Source: Bacteroidales bacterium
GTDB lineage: Bacteria; Bacteroidota; Bacteroidia; Bacteroidales; ML635J-15
DNA length: 49,791 nt
NCBI GenBank assembly: GCA_017994175.1
Contig: JAGOLH010000006.1
Location: 1-49,791, forward strand
Reading direction: 5' to 3'
This document shows positions 1-8,283 of the stretch, piece by piece. The stretch's first letter is position 1; each line of letters starts with the position of its first letter. The notes below the pieces were generated by a model. It ran no database searches, was not told where the DNA came from, and worked only from the letters and a program-made list of their open reading frames with translations. Both the position numbers and the translations under genes were made by a program.

Positions 1-179
1 TGTATCCTGATACTGCAAAGATGAAAAAGCAATTGCAATATGCCGACCAACTCAGGATTGAGTATATTGCCATAATCGGTGAAGATGAACTGAAGAACAA
101 CAACCTGAGCCTGAAAAACATGCATACAGGAGAACAAACCTCCTGCACTACTGAAGAACTGATTGGCCTACTGAAATAA
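1..179 (+). CDS. hisS: Histidyl-tRNA synthetase, C-terminal end (partial)
   Basis: The reading frame enters at the left edge and stops at TAA 177-179, leaving the last 58 or so residues. They read YPDTAKMKKQLQYADQL, then an IIGEDE segment, then LKNMHTGEQ. This is the end of the anticodon-binding domain of class II HisRS, which charges tRNA-His in the cytoplasm. The IGEDE/LKNMxTGEQ pattern is characteristic of HisRS C-termini. The catalytic domain lies outside the window. It converges on tnaA, with a terminator between them. Confidence 0.85.
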   Translation, partial: YPDTAKMKKQLQYADQLRIEYIAIIGEDELKNNNLSLKNMHTGEQTSCTTEELIGLLK

Positions 180-194
180 ATACGTCTGAAAGCC

Positions 195-320
195 CGTCAT
201 TGAGAGGGTTGAAAACCCGAAGCAATCTGTATTTTGACGGGTGGTTATAGACACGACTCTGTATTGGTGGATTGCTTCGACTTCGCTCAGCAAAGGTGCT
301 TCACTGCGTTCGCAATGACG
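195..320. repeat. Nested inverted-repeat intergenic element (REP/MITE-like)
   Basis: The outer arms are CGTCATTG at 195-202 and CAATGACG at 313-320. Inner 9-base arms are GAAGCAATC at 219-227 and GATTGCTTC at 270-278. The element fills the space between the converging ends of hisS and tnaA, has no credible gene, and uses the CATTG/GAAGCAATC wording common to dispersed intergenic palindromes. Mobility is inferred from form only. No second full copy is present in the window. Confidence 0.6.
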
Positions 321-336
321 TTTTTGGAAGGTAAAG

Positions 337-368
337 AAAGAGGCTGCCTTTTCCAGACAGCCTCTTTT
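337..368. terminator. Bidirectional intrinsic terminator between hisS and tnaA
   Basis: The arms AAAGAGGCTG (337-346) and CAGCCTCTTT (358-367) form a 10-bp perfect stem with an 11-base loop. Ts follow on the + strand, and a T-rich run follows on the - strand. It lies between the 3' ends of hisS (+) and tnaA (-), so it can serve both. Confidence 0.8.
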
Positions 369-396
369 ATAAAACAATGAATCAGGTTAGAACCAA

Positions 397-1776
397 TTAC
401 ATCACTTTTTCCAGCTCAACAGTGAAATGCCTCATAATTGGAGCTTCCCATGTGATTTTATAGCCTTTGGTAATACTGTCGCGGCGGTCGAATACATTCT
501 TCAGGGCAGCAGCAATCACGTCCATGTGATTGTTGGTGTACACCCTGCGGGGAATAGCCAGACGCAGCAGTTCCAAATCGGGATAACGATTCTCGCGGGT
601 TTCCGGATCTCGGTCGGCAAGCAACGTGCCTATCTCCACTCCTCTTATTCCGGCTTCAAGGTAGAGTTCAATACCCAAGGTCTGGGCTCTGAGCTGTTCC
701 TTGGGCAGTTTCGACAGAATACGCGATGCATCCACAAAAATTGCATGTCCGCCTATCGGGCGCTGAATGGGAATGCCGTATGATATCAGTTTATCACCCA
801 AATATTCCACCTGCTTGATTCGCGTTTCGAGGTAATCGAATTCGGTGCTCTCATTCAAACCGACAGCTAAGGCAGCCATATCGCGGCCCGACATACCACC
901 GTAGGTAACATAGCCTTCGAACATTATATTGAATGTAGATGCCCTACGATAAAGTTCCAAATCGTTACAGGCAATAAACCCTCCAATATTTACGATACCA
1001 TCCTTCTTTGCGCTCATGGTAGTCATATCGCCATACTTATACATCTCACGGACAATTCGCTTAATGCTCAGATGAGAGTAAGCTTTTTCCCTCATTTTGA
1101 TGAAATAAGCGTTTTCGGCAAAGCGTGCCGAGTCGAAAAGAACCGGAATTCCATAAGCATGTGACATTTCTGAAACAGCTTTAATGTTTTCGATGCTTAC
1201 AGGTTGCCCACCCGATGAATTACAGGTAACTGTAATGATAACAAAGGGGATTTTTTCTTTGGGATGGGCTTTCAGCACAGCCTCAAGCTTATTCAGATCG
1301 ATATTGCCTTTAAAGGGGTGTTCGATAGTGGTATCGAAAGCTTCGTCGATGGTGCAGTCAACTGCATGCGCCTTGCGAAACTCTATGTGCCCTTTGGTAG
1401 TATCGAAATGAGAATTACCGGGTACAATATCTCCGGGCTTAACAAGCACACTAAAAAGCACATTCTCGGCAGCCCTGCCCTGATGGGTAGGGAGCACATG
1501 TTCGAACCCCATAATGCTAGTAACAGCATCGCGAAACTCGAAATACGAACGTGCGCCTGCATAGCTTTCATCACCGGTCATAATAGCTGCCCATTGACGG
1601 TCGCTCATTGCACCTGTGCCACTATCGGTGAGCAAGTCGATAAAAACCTGATCGCCCCTGAGTTTAAAGAGATTGTATTTAGCCTCCTGTATCCATTGCA
1701 GCCGTTCGTCGTAAGTACTACGTTTCAGCGGCTCAACCATTTTAATTTTATACGATTCCGAAAAAGGTATTTCCAT
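397..1776 (-). CDS. tnaA: Tryptophanase (tryptophan indole-lyase)
   Basis: A 459-residue PLP enzyme of fold type I that splits L-tryptophan into indole, pyruvate and ammonia in the cytoplasm. Seen: THQGRAAEN near residues 97-105, DSARFAENAYFIK, and MSAKKD with the PLP lysine at Lys258 (second Lys of the pair). Near the C-terminus it has AGIRGVEIG, whereas tyrosine phenol-lyases carry Arg (MERG) at the position that here is Ile. HFDTTKGHIE and EAFDT also match TnaA rather than tyrosine phenol-lyase. Length equals the family norm. The gene stands alone, with its own likely promoter at 1935-1964 and an untranslated leader of about 150 bases. No tnaC-like Trp-containing leader peptide or tnaB permease is visible. 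The function call is strong; the choice between tryptophan and tyrosine lyase rests on the Ile. Confidence 0.93.
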   Translation of the reverse strand: MEIPFSESYKIKMVEPLKRSTYDERLQWIQEAKYNLFKLRGDQVFIDLLTDSGTGAMSDRQWAAIMTGDESYAGARSYFEFRDAVTSIMGFEHVLPTHQGRAAENVLFSVLVKPGDIVPGNSHFDTTKGHIEFRKAHAVDCTIDEAFDTTIEHPFKGNIDLNKLEAVLKAHPKEKIPFVIITVTCNSSGGQPVSIENIKAVSEMSHAYGIPVLFDSARFAENAYFIKMREKAYSHLSIKRIVREMYKYGDMTTMSAKKDGIVNIGGFIACNDLELYRRASTFNIMFEGYVTYGGMSGRDMAALAVGLNESTEFDYLETRIKQVEYLGDKLISYGIPIQRPIGGHAIFVDASRILSKLPKEQLRAQTLGIELYLEAGIRGVEIGTLLADRDPETRENRYPDLELLRLAIPRRVYTNNHMDVIAAALKNVFDRRDSITKGYKITWEAPIMRHFTVELEKVM

Positions 1777-1934
1777 AACCTAAGGATTTAAAAATAAATA
1801 CTAAATTAAATACACGAAATGGTTGATAGTGGTTAGAAAGCGTAGCTGTCGCGATCTTTTATATGCCTGAAGATCTGCTTGGTAGTTAACAATATGGTGT
1901 TGTTTTTCGACATAATAATCACTAATACGCTTAA

Positions 1935-1964
1935 CAAAATTATATTTTTTTATTTTAAAACAAA
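1935..1964 (-). promoter_or_regulatory. Predicted Bacteroidota-type promoter of tnaA
   Basis: On the - strand, TTTG (1964-1961), an 18-base spacer and TAATTTTG (1942-1935) fit the Bacteroidota -33/-7 pattern. Transcription would begin near 1928-1930, giving a leader of about 150 bases before the ATG at 1776. The rest of 1777-2023 holds no gene; a 63-codon frame there looks random. Confidence 0.5.
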
Positions 1965-2023
1965 TCCGCTTTAATAAAATAAATATTAACAAGTTAACAG
2001 GCGTTTATTCTCGTTTTTAACCC

Positions 2024-4888
2024 TTATACCGAGCAAATGGTATTGTAGATACAATAGCTGCATTTTGTTTTTTCGGGGTACTGAACAAAGGGTATTCGCG
2101 GGTTAACAATTTCTGCAATTAGGTCTTGTAATGCAACGCTAAATTCATTTTCCAATTCACCCTCGATGTTTAAGATATCATAATCGGCAGTATCGTTCTT
2201 TATGTGTATTGTACAATTAGAATCATCCTTCAAATTGCGTAACGAAATTAGTCCTGGCCGAACTTTACCGATAATTTTTTCCGCATTTTTAAGCATTACA
2301 CAATACAACAATATCTGGAAGAAATAATCCATTTCCTTGCCGCGTCCGGGTTCAAACAATGCAGCGATGTTTTTGAACTTCCGTTCAACTTTGCCTGTTT
2401 TATAATCAAGTACAACGGTGCTATCATTCTGCACATCTACCCTGTCGATTTTGGCTTTTATTAAGGCAGTGCGCACATTGTTTCCATCTATAAAAGGCAT
2501 GCTAAAAAGTAACTGCTTTTCGAGTGAAGCAATCCTGAAAGGCGCTTTTTCCATATCGTAATGCAGCAATCGCCCAATGTATTTCAGCAAAACTTCGTAA
2601 ATAAGCCTTTGCTTTCCCTGAAGCTCTGATTTTAGCAAGAAAGACGTTTTATATTCGATATCAAAGGCTTGAAGCAACGACTTCTCTACCAGATCGTTAT
2701 TATGAATATCGGCGATAGATGCCAGGTCGCTAGCATTAATAGTTTTACCACTCAAAGCAAATTCCTTATAAATCAACTCTATTGCTTTATGAAAGATATT
2801 GCCAAACTGCTTCATATTAGTATCTTCTTCAACACTTTCAGGTTCTGAAATCCCCGCTACTGTACTAAAATAAAAAGCAAGCGGACATTTAATGTACTGA
2901 TTAAGCAAACTGGCTGATAGTTTTTTGTGTGCAATCTTCCCTTCGGCAAAAGCATTCAGGAATGCAGCAATATTCTTATTTTTAGGAATGGTAATTAAGG
3001 AATTTGCTTTAGCGACAACACTATAATTTATCTGCTTAAAGTTCACCGAATTTGGCAATTCAAATTTTAATTGTTGAATAAAACGGGACCGTTCTCCTCC
3101 GCCAACATCCTTAGTCGCCATTTTATAAATCAGTCCTACTGAAGAAGAGCGCTGCAACAGACGATAAAAATAGTAGGAATACAGCGAATCGGTGTGCTGT
3201 TGCGAAGGCAAATGAAAAGCATAACGCAGGTTAACCGGTATAAACGAAGGGGCTAAGGTATTTTTGGGTAACACACCTTCGTTCACCGATAGAATCAAAA
3301 TATTTTTAAAATCGAGAAGCCGCGTTTCGAGTAATCCCATCACCTGTAAACCTTGCAGTGGTTCTCCCTCGAATGGAACAACAGTTGTTTTGATTATCTG
3401 GTCCACCAAATGCGAATAGGTAGCAAGTCTGGAAAAAGATATTTCCTTTTCAGCGATAATACGGTCGATGTATTTAAGAGACCTATAGATCTGGTACACT
3501 ATTTCGCGTTGCACTTCGAAGCCGTCTTCCTGTTTTTCGGCTGTGAGAACTTTAGAAAGCATGCGCAACAAATACTCTGAAAAATCATGCACATTGCCAC
3601 CCGAATATTGAAAAAGTTCTTCTAAAAAGTTCTTACCAGAAAAAAATTCAGGAGAGACATAAATAATTTTCTGGGTACGCAAAGCACTCACCATTTCGCT
3701 TGTATGCGGCGACAGCAAACGTGTAAACGGATGATTCAATAGTGCATTTACATATTTAAAATAAAACCTGGGTACTCCCGCGTGCCTTATTTTAATCTGC
3801 AGAAGCATGATGTTTCTAATCCAGGCTACTGCATTTGAGTCTTTTATACTAACCCCCATCGAGACATTATAAGGTCCGATTTCAGAGCTCAAACTCTGTA
3901 ATACTAAGGGCATGAGGTCTTCATTACCGAGTATTATTGCTGTTTCTTCAGCAACAAAAGCGCCTTCTCTGATTTTTTCGGAGACTAACCAACAAGCGTA
4001 TTTCACCTGTGCTACTGCTGATGGAGATGCAATGCAGGTAATTTCAGGCGGGTTGTGTCGAATTCCTTTGTTATGCAGACTGAAATCGGGAGGCATTGGG
4101 AATTGTTTCACATTCATGCGCATAAAATAGCCTGCTTCATGGCTGGGGTTGTTCATGTAGTATTCATCGTAATCCCATAGGAATACAGCCTTTCCTTCTT
4201 TACTTAGGAAGCTAAATATTCTTTTTTCGCATTCATTCAGCACGTTGAAACCCACAATTAAATAGGTTTTGGTGGTATCGATACGTTCGGGGTTTTCGGC
4301 AACTTCGCGATATATCATACCCTGCGACCCCTGGTTTTCGTTTTTCAGCCCGCTGCGGTGATCATGATACAACTCTGGCAAAATCATCCATGTTTGTAAA
4401 AAGGCGTCGCGTTCTGCCGATTTCCGTGATGATAATATATTACCCCAGAATGCCTGCACAATATCCTTGTCGATATAAACGTCATTGCCAATCAAAAGGT
4501 CTATCTCTTTCAGGTCTTTTACATTACTAAACACTTTTTGGGCATCAGCAAGGTGTGTGTCCACGTCATCGAAATCAGTAAGCAAAACCCTGGCCCAGCT
4601 GTAAAAATTATCGAATGTTTCGGCAGAAGATGTAAGCTTGATGTAAGTCCGATATAAATCGAACATCAAACTTAGCTCATCTTTGGCACTTAATGATGAT
4701 GCATTCTCGAACAACTGTGTAATGGTACATATTTCAGGAGTCCAAACCGGTTGGGAATTCCCTTGTGCAAAGTATCGCCTGAAATAGAGGGCAGGCCTCA
4801 TGTTGGGGAATACAATGCATACCTGCTCCATCTCACCGGGATATTGGAGTTTCAGGTAATCGCTAACTTGTTTCAGGAAAGGGTTCAT
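2024..4888 (-). CDS. addB: AddB-like PD-(D/E)XK nuclease with iron-sulfur staple
   Basis: A 954-residue protein resembling the AddB subunit of AddAB-type helicase-nucleases, which process double-strand DNA ends for recombination. The N-terminal part looks helicase-derived (CIVFPNMRPALYFRRYF) but has no visible Walker A motif, as expected for an inactive helicase half. The C-terminal nuclease has IDRVDV then LDYKTG, giving catalytic Asp828 and Lys830. Cys668 (CPLAF) with Cys943, Cys946 and Cys952 form the usual C...CxxC...C iron-sulfur staple. A longer frame runs upstream to 4981, but the ATG at 4888 forms an ATGA overlap with the aroC stop, so coupling decides the start. No addA partner lies in the window. 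The family is sure; the exact subunit name is probable. Confidence 0.78.
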   Translation of the reverse strand: MNPFLKQVSDYLKLQYPGEMEQVCIVFPNMRPALYFRRYFAQGNSQPVWTPEICTITQLFENASSLSAKDELSLMFDLYRTYIKLTSSAETFDNFYSWARVLLTDFDDVDTHLADAQKVFSNVKDLKEIDLLIGNDVYIDKDIVQAFWGNILSSRKSAERDAFLQTWMILPELYHDHRSGLKNENQGSQGMIYREVAENPERIDTTKTYLIVGFNVLNECEKRIFSFLSKEGKAVFLWDYDEYYMNNPSHEAGYFMRMNVKQFPMPPDFSLHNKGIRHNPPEITCIASPSAVAQVKYACWLVSEKIREGAFVAEETAIILGNEDLMPLVLQSLSSEIGPYNVSMGVSIKDSNAVAWIRNIMLLQIKIRHAGVPRFYFKYVNALLNHPFTRLLSPHTSEMVSALRTQKIIYVSPEFFSGKNFLEELFQYSGGNVHDFSEYLLRMLSKVLTAEKQEDGFEVQREIVYQIYRSLKYIDRIIAEKEISFSRLATYSHLVDQIIKTTVVPFEGEPLQGLQVMGLLETRLLDFKNILILSVNEGVLPKNTLAPSFIPVNLRYAFHLPSQQHTDSLYSYYFYRLLQRSSSVGLIYKMATKDVGGGERSRFIQQLKFELPNSVNFKQINYSVVAKANSLITIPKNKNIAAFLNAFAEGKIAHKKLSASLLNQYIKCPLAFYFSTVAGISEPESVEEDTNMKQFGNIFHKAIELIYKEFALSGKTINASDLASIADIHNNDLVEKSLLQAFDIEYKTSFLLKSELQGKQRLIYEVLLKYIGRLLHYDMEKAPFRIASLEKQLLFSMPFIDGNNVRTALIKAKIDRVDVQNDSTVVLDYKTGKVERKFKNIAALFEPGRGKEMDYFFQILLYCVMLKNAEKIIGKVRPGLISLRNLKDDSNCTIHIKNDTADYDILNIEGELENEFSVALQDLIAEIVNPRIPFVQYPEKTKCSYCIYNTICSV

Positions 4889-5868
4889 CGGCAGCAGTTG
4901 TTGAAATGCAACAATTTCAGGTCTGCCAAAACAATTGCTGCAGCTGCTTCTATTATCACCGGAATTCTGAGGGCAAAGCACACATCATGGCGACCGGGAA
5001 CGCTGAAATGGCTCATTTCTTTTGCAGTAAAATTAAAAGTTTGTTGCCCCTTAGTAATACTTGATGTTGGCTTACAATATACGCTGAATATCAAATTATT
5101 ACCATTAGTTATTCCGCCATTAATTCCTCCTGAATGATTGGTTGCCGTTTCTCCATTTTCTCCAATAAAAACATCGTTAAACTCCGATCCCAGCATATCA
5201 GCGGACTCCACGCCATCGCCAAATGAAATGGCTCGTATGCCGGGAACCGAAAATAACAGGTGGCTCAGCAACGATTCGACAGAATCGAAGAAAGGCTCTC
5301 CCCACCCTGCCGGAACACCGCAAATCTCACATTTCACCACACCGCCAACAGAATCACCATGCTGAGAAGCGTTTTGCACAGCAGCATGTATTTCGGTACT
5401 GCCACCCGCTTTAACCAATTCAGCACTTACCGAAATCCCCTGCAACATTTTCAAGGCAACCACACCTGCTGCAACCAATGGTAAAGTCATTCTACCGGAG
5501 AAGATACCACCGCCACGCGGATCGCTATAGCCTTGATATTTCACGCTGGCTGTATAATCGGCATGTCCCGGCCGGTAAAATCCATCAAAATTATAATCTT
5601 CGCTTTTTACATCCCTATTTCGAAAGCTAATATTCAGGGGTGCTCCTGTAGTAAAGCCCTGATAAATACCAGACCTTAATTCAGGCGTATCGCTTTCATT
5701 GCGCAAAGTACCGCCTGTTGCTGTAGGTTTACGACGGTTAATGATTTCAGTGAAGTCGTTTACTGAAAGGGCTAAACCGGGCAGACAACCATCGATAATT
5801 ACACCCACTTCCGACTCATGTGATGCGCCGTATAGTGTGATTCTGAAAAGGTTTCCGAAGCTATTCAT
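4885..5868 (-). CDS. aroC: Chorismate synthase, divergent
   Basis: Converts 5-enolpyruvylshikimate-3-phosphate to chorismate, the last common step to aromatic amino acids, with reduced FMN as helper. Seen: N-terminal NSFGNLFRI; RPGHADYT with its catalytic His near residue 102; GRHDVC near the C-terminus; the NRRKP arginines; and GGINGGITNG. Odd: the usual GESHG motif is GASHES (residues 14-19; His kept, Glu and last Gly changed), and the usual GGGRSSARET is GGGIFSGRMT. At 327 residues it is shorter than most AroC (350-390), lacking C-terminal length. It sits third in aroB-aroA-aroC, overlapping aroA by 8 bases. The position supports real function despite the altered motifs. Confidence 0.88.
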   Translation of the reverse strand: MNSFGNLFRITLYGASHESEVGVIIDGCLPGLALSVNDFTEIINRRKPTATGGTLRNESDTPELRSGIYQGFTTGAPLNISFRNRDVKSEDYNFDGFYRPGHADYTASVKYQGYSDPRGGGIFSGRMTLPLVAAGVVALKMLQGISVSAELVKAGGSTEIHAAVQNASQHGDSVGGVVKCEICGVPAGWGEPFFDSVESLLSHLLFSVPGIRAISFGDGVESADMLGSEFNDVFIGENGETATNHSGGINGGITNGNNLIFSVYCKPTSSITKGQQTFNFTAKEMSHFSVPGRHDVCFALRIPVIIEAAAAIVLADLKLLHFNNCCR

Positions 5869-7117
5869 CGATTTTTCCTCCTAATTGTTTTAATGTTTCG
5901 TAAAACCCGGGGAATGATTTATTTACACATTCATGATTTTTAATTTTAGCACCTTTCTGCGATTGCAGGGCAAGTACCGAAAATGCCATCGCCATACGGT
6001 GATCGCAATGACTGTCGGTAGTAAAGAATTTTTCGACAGGTTTTCCTGTTATCTCTATTTCATCTTCGCGCACCAGCACGGGTATTCCTGCTCTCTGAAG
6101 CTGACGATAAACCAGACCATGCCTGTCGCTTTCCTTGAATTTCAGCCTTTTTAAACCTTGCAGAAGGCTAACCCCATTGGCTCCTGCTGCCAACACCGAT
6201 GCCACAGGGAACAGGTCGGGACAATTGGTGAAATCAAACTTAAAAGCATGAGGTTTGGATTTAAGAATCTGAATGTGATTGTCATCGGCTGTATAGCTTA
6301 CTCCGGCTTCACTCAGCAAATCCAATACCCGTATGTCGGCTTGCTCAGAATGCATGTTTAAGCCTTCGAGGCGTATTTCGCCACAGAGAGCAGCTGCAAC
6401 CATAAGGGCTGCCGCGCTACTCCAGTCCGGTTCCACCGTCACGCTGGCAGCTTTATAATGCTGATCGCCGTGGCAGGTAAATATGTTATCCGTCGAAAAT
6501 TCACACTCAATACCAAACAATTTCATTACGTCGAGTGTAAGCAATACATAGGGCCTGCTTTTTAGGTTTTTCAGCTCCAGTGTCGAAAACCCTTTCAGTG
6601 TAGGGAGAGTCATCATCATTCCACTGGCAAACTGCGACGAAACCGAAGTATCGAGCTGGTATGAGCCGGTTTGCATTTTACCTCCAAGTACCGTGAAAGG
6701 AAGATATTTTCCCTTATTTTCAGTTTTCAGTCCCATGCTCTGCAATGCATGCATTTCGAAAGCTACCGGACGTTTCAGAAGGCTACCGCGCCCCGTAATG
6801 GTAAAAGGTTTCATCTTCGTGCTCAGCACTGTTACCATCAAGCGAGCGCACAGGGCTGATTCCCCGCAATCGAAAACCGATGAAGGAAGGAAATCGATCC
6901 CTCCCTTTACCGTATATCTATCATTATCGAGGCTTAAACTCCGTGCACAGCGTTGCACTATCGATGCTACAGCTTTCACGTCTTCGGCTTGTCCAGCATT
7001 GTGGATTTCCGATATACCATTTGCAAGCATTGCAGCCACTAAAAGGCGTTGTGCATGGCTTTTTGAAGGCGGTAATTTAGCTATTCCTGAAATTTCGGAG
7101 GGTAGAATTGTTATCAT
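5861..7117 (-). CDS. aroA: 3-phosphoshikimate 1-carboxyvinyltransferase (EPSP synthase)
   Basis: Transfers the enolpyruvyl group of PEP to shikimate-3-phosphate, the sixth step of the shikimate pathway, in the cytoplasm. Seen: LPPSKSHAQR at the N-terminus (phosphate-binding Lys and Ser), EPDWSSAAALMVAAAL in the middle, LKFKESDR, and DHRMAMAFSVLAL near the C-terminus, all standard EPSP synthase signatures. The loop that reads GNAGTAxR in enterobacterial enzymes is CGESALCARL here, so it belongs to a more divergent class. Its 418 residues are normal. It overlaps aroB by 4 bases (ATGA) and aroC by 8, indicating one mRNA with coupled translation. Confidence 0.93.
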   Translation of the reverse strand: MITILPSEISGIAKLPPSKSHAQRLLVAAMLANGISEIHNAGQAEDVKAVASIVQRCARSLSLDNDRYTVKGGIDFLPSSVFDCGESALCARLMVTVLSTKMKPFTITGRGSLLKRPVAFEMHALQSMGLKTENKGKYLPFTVLGGKMQTGSYQLDTSVSSQFASGMMMTLPTLKGFSTLELKNLKSRPYVLLTLDVMKLFGIECEFSTDNIFTCHGDQHYKAASVTVEPDWSSAAALMVAAALCGEIRLEGLNMHSEQADIRVLDLLSEAGVSYTADDNHIQILKSKPHAFKFDFTNCPDLFPVASVLAAGANGVSLLQGLKRLKFKESDRHGLVYRQLQRAGIPVLVREDEIEITGKPVEKFFTTDSHCDHRMAMAFSVLALQSQKGAKIKNHECVNKSFPGFYETLKQLGGKIDE

Positions 7118-8142
7118 AATTGTTCGGCTATTTTTTTCAACTCATCAAGTTCAAAATCAACCATTATGGTTTCTCCAATCCCTTTAATCAACACCATGCT
7201 TATTTTCCCAGACCGGTTTTTTTTGTCGTTCATTACGCTGTTCATCACTTCTTGGTTGATAGTAAAATCAACAGGCAAATTATAAACTAAAAGAATTTGT
7301 TTTGTTTTTTCGACCAATTGCCGGTTGCACAATTTCATCCTGAACGAAATCTCAGCGGCAACCATCATGCCTTTAGCAACAGCATAGCCATGTCCAATAT
7401 TTTCGCTTAGCTCAAAAGCATGACCGAATGTATGGCCGAAATTCAAATGATGACGCAAACCCTGATCGTATTCATCGCCAATAACATAACCCGATTTTAT
7501 CTGTACCGAAGACTCTACTATATGGTTAATAGAGTACTTATCAAGCTGTAAAATCAATGGTGCCTGCATTACGAGGTAGTCATAAAAATTGCTGTCAGCT
7601 ATCAAGGCGTGTTTAATCACTTCAGCCATTCCGTTGATAAAATCAATTCTTGGAAGAGTAGCTAGCAGGCTGCCGTCGCAGACCACAAATTCCGGCTGAT
7701 TGAAAACGCCAACCAGGTTTTTATAACCCCCGAAATTTATACCGTTTTTCCCCCCCACACTTGCATCGACCTGAGCAAGGAGGCTGGTTGCAACAAACCC
7801 AAACCGGCAGCCTCTTTTATATGTAGAAGCTACAAACCCCGTAATGTCGAGAACCACACCACCCCCAAAGCCGAGAAGAAACGTATCGCGTCCTGCATTC
7901 ATACGTACAAGCTCACCAAAAATTATTTCCAGACTTTTCCATTGCTTCGACTCTTCGCCTGCCGGAATCACAATACATTGGTATTTTTCTAGAGCATTGT
8001 GGTAGTAATGCATCAGGTTCGAATCGGTAATAATAATGCTGTTTGAAGGGATGCGGCTTTCAACTTCTTTACATGCATCGCATATTAAAACGGGATAAGT
8101 TTTTTTTGTGTGAATAATAATTTCCTCGTAGTCACTTTGCAT
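7114..8142 (-). CDS. aroB: 3-dehydroquinate synthase
   Basis: Makes 3-dehydroquinate from DAHP using NAD+ and a divalent metal, the second step of the shikimate pathway. Seen: GFGGGVVLDITGFVASTYKRG (NAD-binding glycine-rich stretch), TSLLAQVDASVGGKNGIN (phosphate-binding lysines), HALI, and HLNFGHTFGHAFE (metal-binding histidines). Length 342 is slightly short but complete. It is the first gene of aroB-aroA-aroC-addB. The 141-base gap to the divergent gene at 8284 must hold its promoter, but no convincing TAnnTTTG motif was found on this strand. No aroE, aroK or aroQ is nearby. Confidence 0.94.
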   Translation of the reverse strand: MQSDYEEIIIHTKKTYPVLICDACKEVESRIPSNSIIITDSNLMHYYHNALEKYQCIVIPAGEESKQWKSLEIIFGELVRMNAGRDTFLLGFGGGVVLDITGFVASTYKRGCRFGFVATSLLAQVDASVGGKNGINFGGYKNLVGVFNQPEFVVCDGSLLATLPRIDFINGMAEVIKHALIADSNFYDYLVMQAPLILQLDKYSINHIVESSVQIKSGYVIGDEYDQGLRHHLNFGHTFGHAFELSENIGHGYAVAKGMMVAAEISFRMKLCNRQLVEKTKQILLVYNLPVDFTINQEVMNSVMNDKKNRSGKISMVLIKGIGETIMVDFELDELKKIAEQL

Positions 8143-8283
8143 TATTATCTGGGACCTGGTTTATTCTGTAAAAATAAAACATATAATTCAAGATATGTTG
8201 CTAATACCATTTTTTTTAAAATTTAGAATTTTTAAAATGTAAAATTCTCTGATTTTCAATTAATTTTATCGAAAATTTTCGGC

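Noticed and set aside
397..1776. Tyrosine phenol-lyase
   Set aside because: Overall similarity is high, but the residue that is Arg in tyrosine phenol-lyase (MERG) is Ile here (VEIG), and FDTTKGHIE and DSARFAENAYFIK follow tryptophanase.
1801..1992. A 63-codon leader peptide before tnaA
   Set aside because: No Trp codons, no ribosome site, random-looking composition, and it spans the predicted promoter.
4889..4981. Upstream extension of the AddB-like protein
   Set aside because: It lies wholly inside aroC, and the ATGA overlap at 4885-4888 gives a natural start with the family N-terminus.
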